Of a stretch of 64,000 nucleotides of DNA, positions 58,957 through 64,000 are shown piece by piece. Numbering within the stretch: the stretch's first letter is position 1; every line of letters starts with the position of its first letter. A program made the position numbers and the translations under genes. The notes beneath the pieces were generated by a model. That model did not search any database and was not told the DNA's origin. It saw only the letters and a program-made list of their open reading frames with translations. Origin of the DNA: Chelatococcus asaccharovorans. GTDB lineage: Bacteria; Pseudomonadota; Alphaproteobacteria; Rhizobiales; Beijerinckiaceae. Location of the stretch: assembly GCF_003201475.1 (NCBI RefSeq), contig NZ_QJJK01000021.1, positions 1 through 64,000 on the forward strand, written 5' to 3'.

Positions 58957-61392
58957 TCAGGGCGGCGGCGAGGCAGGCAGGCTGCCATTAATCATTCCCT
59001 CTGCCAGGAGAGCGCTGAGAAGCTGCATTGGTCCTGACGTAACCTTGCTGTCGGTTGCCTTCGTCTGACGCACATAGGTGACGACGGCGACAGTGCCCGG
59101 CAGATGAGCGTTGCACAACACATAGGGACGACTAACCATCATGAAGAAGCACCGTGTATAGAGCTGGAGATTGCCGCTGCCGCTCGGCAGAGGATACTTT
59201 CCAGATTCAACAGTGACGATGGTGGAATCAATTTTTGCCTGGGCCGGTACCGTATGATCATCCAATGCAATCAGGGCTCGTTGATAGCGCACGCTCGACG
59301 CGGATCTCGCGGCAGGGTCGGCAGTGGATTGCGCATAGCTCGCCGCCTGCTGCGCGGCTGCGGCGCTTGTGTAGCCATCGACCAGCAGAATGGAGCGATC
59401 GGGCATCCAGGCCACCCAACGCCGGGCGAGATCCTCGGGCGGATCGCCGGGAAGCTGCACTTCGGTGAAACGCGGCGTGAGCCCGTCGCAGCAGCTGATG
59501 CGCAGATACGGCAGATCGTCGAGCACTGCGAGACTGGACCCCGGCCCCGTTTTCGCCTCGGCGGTGAGGCAACCACGACTGCGCTTCTCAGCCAGCGACA
59601 GGGTGTCGGACCAGCAGACGGGGTCGGCCGACCCAGGCGCGACAGGCTTATTCCGTGCTTGAGCAGGCGGCGCAGGCTGGGCGGGCCCTGCCGGCGCGAC
59701 CTGTACAGCTGCGGCAAGGATCTGCAGCGTCCGACGCTGCCCGTTACGGATGAAGTCTAAGACCGGCTTTCCGTTTGTGGTTTGCTCGACGAGTGTCGAT
59801 AGATTGTCTGCGTTTTCAACCGGCTTGCCATTCACCGCCGTCACGATGTCTCCTACAAGCAGTCCTTGGGCTTCAGCTGCGCTGCCTCTGACAAAACGGC
59901 CGACCAGCGCGCCCTGCCCGGCGGTCAATCCGTTGTCGGACGCGAGCTTGGACGGCACGGGAAATGCGGCAATGCCGATATCCAGCCGCTTGGCCGTTTT
60001 CGGCGCGGGGGCGGGCTCGATGATCGCGGCGCGCAACGGATCCAGAACCACGGCTACCGCGTCGCTTGTTGGCGGACGCAGCGTCGCCATCGCTTCTGCA
60101 TAACGCGCGACCGCTGGCGCCTCGTTGCTCGGGAGCGAGACATCGGGTGCGAGGCTCGCTGCGTGCAGGAACCAGATGGCCGCCTCCACCGGGTTGACGT
60201 CGCCGCCGTTGGCCCCCAGGGCGAAATCTCCCGCCATGGCATCGATAAAACCTGGCTGCCGGTCCGAGGACGGCGTCAGCCGGGAAATGACCTCCCGCGC
60301 CAGCGCGGCATTGGGGCGTGCTGGCGTTGCTGGCACGCCGCTTTGCGGCAGATTGTTGAAGTCCACGAGCAAAGCCGCTGTGAAGCAGCCAGCCGCCTCA
60401 AGATCACCCTTGCTGCCCCGCGTCCCGGCTTCCGTGATGGCGGCGGTATCGCCATTGCGCACGCGGCCACAGAGCACGTCGGTCGGTTCAGGAAGTGCTG
60501 AGGTGTCGAGCCCGGCGCCCGCGTCCTTCACGCTCGCGTTGGAGCGCTCGTAGAAGCGCCGGCGGACGGCGTCGGGAAGCGGAAATGCGGCGGGGTTGGC
60601 GCCGGCAAGCGCGACAGCCAGTCCATCGCCGGCGACGACGCCCCTGTCACCGGCCTCGCGTGCGAAGGCGAAAGCCCGCGCCGGGTCCGATATTTTGAGG
60701 ATTTCTGCGATCTCGAGTGCCGCAGCGGGTGCCTCGCCAAGAACAAAGGCCTGTTCAAGCAGCTTGACCTTTGTTGTGGGTGTGGAAGTGCGGGATGCCT
60801 CCATGCGCAGATAGGTGCCCAAGGCATCCTTGCCGATGCCACCGATCTGCAGAAGGGTCTTTGCGCCGTCGGGAAGGTCGGCGGCAACAGGCGCGCGTCC
60901 GCCCGTCCAGGCTGAAAAGCCGGCAGGCAGCGGCGCCGCACGCAGCGCCTTCATTGCAGCCACCATTGCCTCAACACGCCCCAGCGGCGTGGATGCTTGG
61001 GTGGGGACGACCACGGGAGCCGGGTTCGCCGGCGAAACAGGTACCGGGCGTGGGGTTGATTGCGGCGCGGGTGTTGCTTCAGACGGGGGAGCCGACCGGT
61101 CCGCGGAAGCTTGCTTCTGCAATTCGGGCGGCGCCGGTGGCACTGTTTTCGGCTGCAAAACGTAAACGATCGCTCCGAGCACGACGATGCCGGCGACTGT
61201 CCACACGAGCGGACTCTTTTGCCAGGGTGCGGGAGGCGGCGGAGCCTGCTCGCCGTGGACGCCGCCGCTTGCCGGCATCTTGGCGGGCGTCACGCCGCCC
61301 TTGGCCTCCCGCGCAGCGCAGATCGGACAGACCTCGTTGGCGCTTGCATCGAAAGGATGCCCCTGGAGGCATCGAACCATCCGCCGGCTCAT
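58957..61392 (-). CDS. Zinc-ribbon membrane protein with Sel1-like and PDZ domains
   Basis: 811 residues. N-terminal cytoplasmic zinc ribbon C8-x3-H12-x9-C22-x2-C25, Pro-rich linker, membrane segment (about 61-80), helical repeats (about 150-430), a PDZ domain (about 465-560; GALVGRFVRGSAAEAQGLL, GDIVTAVNGKPV) and a C-terminal domain with several Cys (VCWSDTL, RGCLTAE, SCCDGL). The ribbon spacing is the same as in the TPR proteins at 41927 and 43268. It overlaps the TolR-like gene by 4 bases and is the third gene of the second module. Confidence 0.85.
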   Translation of the reverse strand: MSRRMVRCLQGHPFDASANEVCPICAAREAKGGVTPAKMPASGGVHGEQAPPPPAPWQKSPLVWTVAGIVVLGAIVYVLQPKTVPPAPPELQKQASADRSAPPSEATPAPQSTPRPVPVSPANPAPVVVPTQASTPLGRVEAMVAAMKALRAAPLPAGFSAWTGGRAPVAADLPDGAKTLLQIGGIGKDALGTYLRMEASRTSTPTTKVKLLEQAFVLGEAPAAALEIAEILKISDPARAFAFAREAGDRGVVAGDGLAVALAGANPAAFPLPDAVRRRFYERSNASVKDAGAGLDTSALPEPTDVLCGRVRNGDTAAITEAGTRGSKGDLEAAGCFTAALLVDFNNLPQSGVPATPARPNAALAREVISRLTPSSDRQPGFIDAMAGDFALGANGGDVNPVEAAIWFLHAASLAPDVSLPSNEAPAVARYAEAMATLRPPTSDAVAVVLDPLRAAIIEPAPAPKTAKRLDIGIAAFPVPSKLASDNGLTAGQGALVGRFVRGSAAEAQGLLVGDIVTAVNGKPVENADNLSTLVEQTTNGKPVLDFIRNGQRRTLQILAAAVQVAPAGPAQPAPPAQARNKPVAPGSADPVCWSDTLSLAEKRSRGCLTAEAKTGPGSSLAVLDDLPYLRISCCDGLTPRFTEVQLPGDPPEDLARRWVAWMPDRSILLVDGYTSAAAAQQAASYAQSTADPAARSASSVRYQRALIALDDHTVPAQAKIDSTIVTVESGKYPLPSGSGNLQLYTRCFFMMVSRPYVLCNAHLPGTVAVVTYVRQTKATDSKVTSGPMQLLSALLAEGMINGSLPASPPP

Positions 61393-63173
61393 CGGGGTGT
61401 GTTTCCTTTTGTGACCTTCATGGCATATATGTAGTCGTCCAGCTTGATCGCGCCGGACATCATGCGGCCGGCGACGAATGAGGCAAATTCCGGCGGGAAG
61501 CCTTTATTGGTCATCTGCGCGATGATCTCGTTGCGGTTCAGGCCTGTCGGTACACTGGCCGCGGGGGGCGATGGCGGCATCTGCTTCACCAGCACGCTCC
61601 ATCGCGCGGCCACGTCGGGTGTCATGAAACCGGTATCCGTCAGTGTCCTGAGAAGCGCGATCACGCGCCCAGGATTCTCCACGGAGGTCGGGCCAGAGGG
61701 CGAAGGTGCCGAGGCGGTTGTCTTCGCGACGCTCTGGATCCGTCTTTCGAATTCATCGGTACTCCACCATCCCTGACTTGCGCGAGTCAGGAATTCGCGT
61801 TGAAGCGATAACGGAATGTCGGCATCTGCGAGTCTTTTTCTGGCTTCAGCGATAATATCAGCACCTGGAGCGGCCCCTGATGTCACCGAACCGGCGGGCG
61901 GCGCGATAGCGAGCGCAGCAAAGCGAGATAGCGAATTCTGCGTGAATTGGCCGGACAAAAATCCGGTTTTCAGATCGTCGACGATCTGATTGACCGCATT
62001 GGGATCCACCTGGATCCGGGGCGTTGGAGTCCTGGACAGGCGGTATTGATATATACCTTCGAGCAGTCCGAACACCGTCTTCCGGGCCTCCTGCGAATTA
62101 GGATCGCATGTCAGCGCCTTGCACGGAGCTTCCAATAGATTACGCTGAAACCACTGCGCTTCCGATGAAGAGGTGTTGACGGGCACAAGAGCGTCCTGCG
62201 TCACACGTACAGCCTTCCCGAAGGCAAAGGGATTTGTCGCACCGATTGATTGGTCGAGGTTCAAGTTTGTTTTGCCATCGTAGATCGACAAGCGAACATG
62301 ACAGGAGCTTTCCTCGATGCTTGGACCCTGAGTATTGGCCTGCTGCTCCATGGCGCGGTTGAGGTCGTTCAGATAGATTGCATAGGTATCGCCGGGCAAG
62401 GCTCTGTGGGCGAGCCAGACTTGCGATACCTCTTCTCCATAAACAGGATCGGCGAGAAAGGTGAAATAGCTGTTCGTGCCCTCGGGAGTCGATGTAAACG
62501 ACCTTCCGACCGGCGTGTACGCTGTCGAACCATCGACTGGTATCAAGGAAGTTGACTTCCCATCTCGCCCGTCTTGCCGTGCGACCGCCAACGCGATGAT
62601 TTTATCACCACAATTTTGATACTGCATGTGGATGGAGAGTGCTCGGGCACCGGAAAGCTTATGCAGTTGATTCTTTAAAGCCTCGACCTCAGCGAGCTTG
62701 TCGGAGAGTTCTCCGGTGAGGCGTTCGATCGCTGCTTGCATGGCTGATGGATCGAATGCGCGTAAACGCGCTATCTCGGCCCGAAGCGATTGGCCTTCTG
62801 CCTCCAGCCGGGCACGATCACCCTCAATGCGCTTGAGCTGTGAGACGGATTGATCGAGCCGTGTTTGAAGACGCGCGATGTCGCTCTCGGCTTGCGATAG
62901 CTTTGCGAGCGCCACGTCGATCTGGCGCTGGAGTTCCTCCAACTCCTCTTTGGTGAAGTCGCCTCTCTTCATGCGCTCGACCGCGCTGGCAAGATCCTGG
63001 CGGACCCCGCTAATAGATCGGTTGACGATTGCGGCGATCTGTTCAGCGGTGAAATCCGGGATATAGTATTGCATGGCAAATACCATGAGGATGAGGAAGG
63101 CGCCCATCGCCTTCGTCATCACCGCCATCAACGCCACTTCGCTGGTGTCGGACTGGTGCCTACGACGTTTCAT
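61389..63173 (-). CDS. TolR/MotB-like protein with coiled coil (copy B)
   Basis: 594 residues. Same N-terminus as copy A: basic start, Glu12, membrane segment with MAVMTKAMGAFLILM, then a coiled coil (about 70-180), then a strand-rich domain (about 190-330) and helical C-terminus. Again no acidic residue in the membrane core where MotB/TolR have Asp, and no OmpA motif. Overlaps the ExbB-like gene and the PDZ gene by 4 bases each. Confidence 0.8.
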   Translation of the reverse strand: MKRRRHQSDTSEVALMAVMTKAMGAFLILMVFAMQYYIPDFTAEQIAAIVNRSISGVRQDLASAVERMKRGDFTKEELEELQRQIDVALAKLSQAESDIARLQTRLDQSVSQLKRIEGDRARLEAEGQSLRAEIARLRAFDPSAMQAAIERLTGELSDKLAEVEALKNQLHKLSGARALSIHMQYQNCGDKIIALAVARQDGRDGKSTSLIPVDGSTAYTPVGRSFTSTPEGTNSYFTFLADPVYGEEVSQVWLAHRALPGDTYAIYLNDLNRAMEQQANTQGPSIEESSCHVRLSIYDGKTNLNLDQSIGATNPFAFGKAVRVTQDALVPVNTSSSEAQWFQRNLLEAPCKALTCDPNSQEARKTVFGLLEGIYQYRLSRTPTPRIQVDPNAVNQIVDDLKTGFLSGQFTQNSLSRFAALAIAPPAGSVTSGAAPGADIIAEARKRLADADIPLSLQREFLTRASQGWWSTDEFERRIQSVAKTTASAPSPSGPTSVENPGRVIALLRTLTDTGFMTPDVAARWSVLVKQMPPSPPAASVPTGLNRNEIIAQMTNKGFPPEFASFVAGRMMSGAIKLDDYIYAMKVTKGNTPR

Positions 63174-64000
63174 GTCGCTCCGCCCGGTTTCTCCTGATCG
63201 ATGTAGACGCGGTTGATCAGGTTGGCGAGGCAGTACTGACCGGCCGCGTTGAGGGCCAACTCCTCCTGTTCCTGCACGCTGTGCTGCGCGAAGGCGAGCA
63301 ATGCGCTGGCCAGGAGCGCGATTAACGTCGTGTAAAATGAGACAGACAAACCACCCACCACACGCCCGAGATCCATGTTCTTCGGGTCAATCAGGTGAAG
63401 CGCCAGTGACAGGCCGATCACGGTACCAAGAAAACCTATGGTCGGGATCAACCAAGCCATGTAGCGGAGCATTTGGTAGCGCAGTTCGACGCGGTCCCCC
63501 ATCAAACTGAGAGCATTGGTCAGAAGCGTCATGGATTGATCGACCGACTTGCTCGCCTGAAGCTGCAGGATCGTCATATCCATGAGCGTCGGTAAGAAGC
63601 CGCTTTCTGCGTCATGGAGCGGGGCCACCCGGGCACGGATCGGCCCGAGTTCATGCAATTCCAGCATCGTTATGGAATCTTCGGGCAGGAAACCGGCATT
63701 CAGAAAGGCGTATTCCCGCTTCGTCATTCGCCATCTGACGTAGAGGTCAGCCAGGGACCAGGCGAGCAAGAGATATATGATATTCTGAATTGTGAACGGG
63801 TATGGAAAGATGCTGTACTGTTGTCGATCAAGTAAAAGAGCGGAGCCAGGCGAATTATACGGCAGGACGAGAGTCAATAACGTGATAACGATAGCCGCAA
63901 AAACTATCGCGGTCGTTCTTATGCGTCGGCGGGAAGGGATTGCGGGCCATGCTGGATTGGAAAGAGGGGGAAGCGGGTCAGGCGATATCTGCAATCCGGT
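63170..64000 (-). CDS. MotA/TolQ/ExbB-like proton-channel protein (copy B), possibly 5'-incomplete
   Basis: At least 274 residues; a TTG at 63994 could be the start, but the frame stays open to the window end. About four membrane segments; signature IPTIGFLGTVIGLSLAL and SFYTTLIALLASALLAFAQ. Closely similar to copy A, including DPKN and the C-terminal LANLINRVY (copy A LRNLINRVY). First gene of the second module, overlapping the TolR-like gene by 4 bases. Confidence 0.85.
   Translation of the reverse strand, partial: TGLQISPDPLPPLSNPAWPAIPSRRRIRTTAIVFAAIVITLLTLVLPYNSPGSALLLDRQQYSIFPYPFTIQNIIYLLLAWSLADLYVRWRMTKREYAFLNAGFLPEDSITMLELHELGPIRARVAPLHDAESGFLPTLMDMTILQLQASKSVDQSMTLLTNALSLMGDRVELRYQMLRYMAWLIPTIGFLGTVIGLSLALHLIDPKNMDLGRVVGGLSVSFYTTLIALLASALLAFAQHSVQEQEELALNAAGQYCLANLINRVYIDQEKPGGAT

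Noticed and set aside
61389-64000. Zorya anti-phage system (ZorAB)
   Set aside because: The ExbB-like proteins lack the long ZorA tail, the TolR-like proteins lack the OmpA-type domain and the membrane Asp of ZorB, and no ZorC/D/E-type helicase or nuclease gene is near.
1-64000. CRISPR arrays, tRNA or rRNA genes
   Set aside because: No regularly spaced repeats and no tRNA-like cloverleaf or rRNA segments were noticed on reading through; a tRNAscan or rRNA profile run was not possible.

Overview
The window is high-GC alphaproteobacterial DNA, most likely from the Hyphomicrobiales (Rhizobium-Bosea-Bradyrhizobium type lineages). The evidence is a Ti-plasmid-style conjugation region in canonical order (traG-traD-traC facing away from traA-traF-traB-traH, with an oriT between them), TraR/TraM quorum-sensing regulators, and a backbone of ParB, DUF7007, ArdC, DUF736 and WGR genes that accompanies this transfer system on rhizobial plasmids and integrative elements. 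No replication genes (repABC), no trb mating-pair genes, no traI and no integrase are present, so plasmid and ICE cannot be told apart from this window.

Layout. 0-13 kb: accessory backbone, with a truncated helicase/methylase C-terminus, a ParB-like protein, several small plasmid-type hypotheticals, a VapC/Phd and a RelB/ParE toxin-antitoxin pair, and an overlapping run ArdC - DUF6884-like - PAPS-reductase-like. Leaders here are long, GC-rich, repeated and rich in hairpins. 13-26.3 kb: transfer region (nuclease, traG, traD, traC, oriT, traA, traF, traB, traH), then PemK/antitoxin, HipAB, and convergent traM/traR. 26.3-29.4 kb: a transition zone with a long non-coding stretch, small orphan genes, a NADAR-domain gene and a 121-bp MITE-like element.

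29.4-64 kb: a dense envelope-oriented cargo island. Its parts are (i) a secreted precursor-like peptide, its radical SAM/SPASM maturase and an ARPP-1 (DUF6569) protein; (ii) a caspase-like peptidase fused to a formylglycine-generating-enzyme-type domain, in an operon with an HTH protein, a membrane protein and a lipoprotein; (iii) TPR, LytM/M23, DUF4189 and DUF5413-like envelope proteins; (iv) two copies of a three-gene module, ExbB/MotA-like channel - TolR-like coiled-coil protein - inner-membrane protein with an N-terminal C-x3-H-x9-C-x2-C zinc ribbon; (v) a MerR-controlled divergent region driving a VIT-domain protein without a von Willebrand A domain one way and a run of secreted or membrane proteins the other way, including a 770-residue glycine-repeat (beta-solenoid-like) protein.

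Inference: the left 26 kb is the mobile chassis with four addiction modules, and the right 35 kb is cargo that looks like a trans-envelope system powered by an unusual ExbB/TolR-type motor. The duplicated three-gene module, the TolR-like subunits without the usual intramembrane aspartate, and the YGPPP-type peptide with its radical SAM enzyme are the best candidates for undescribed biology.
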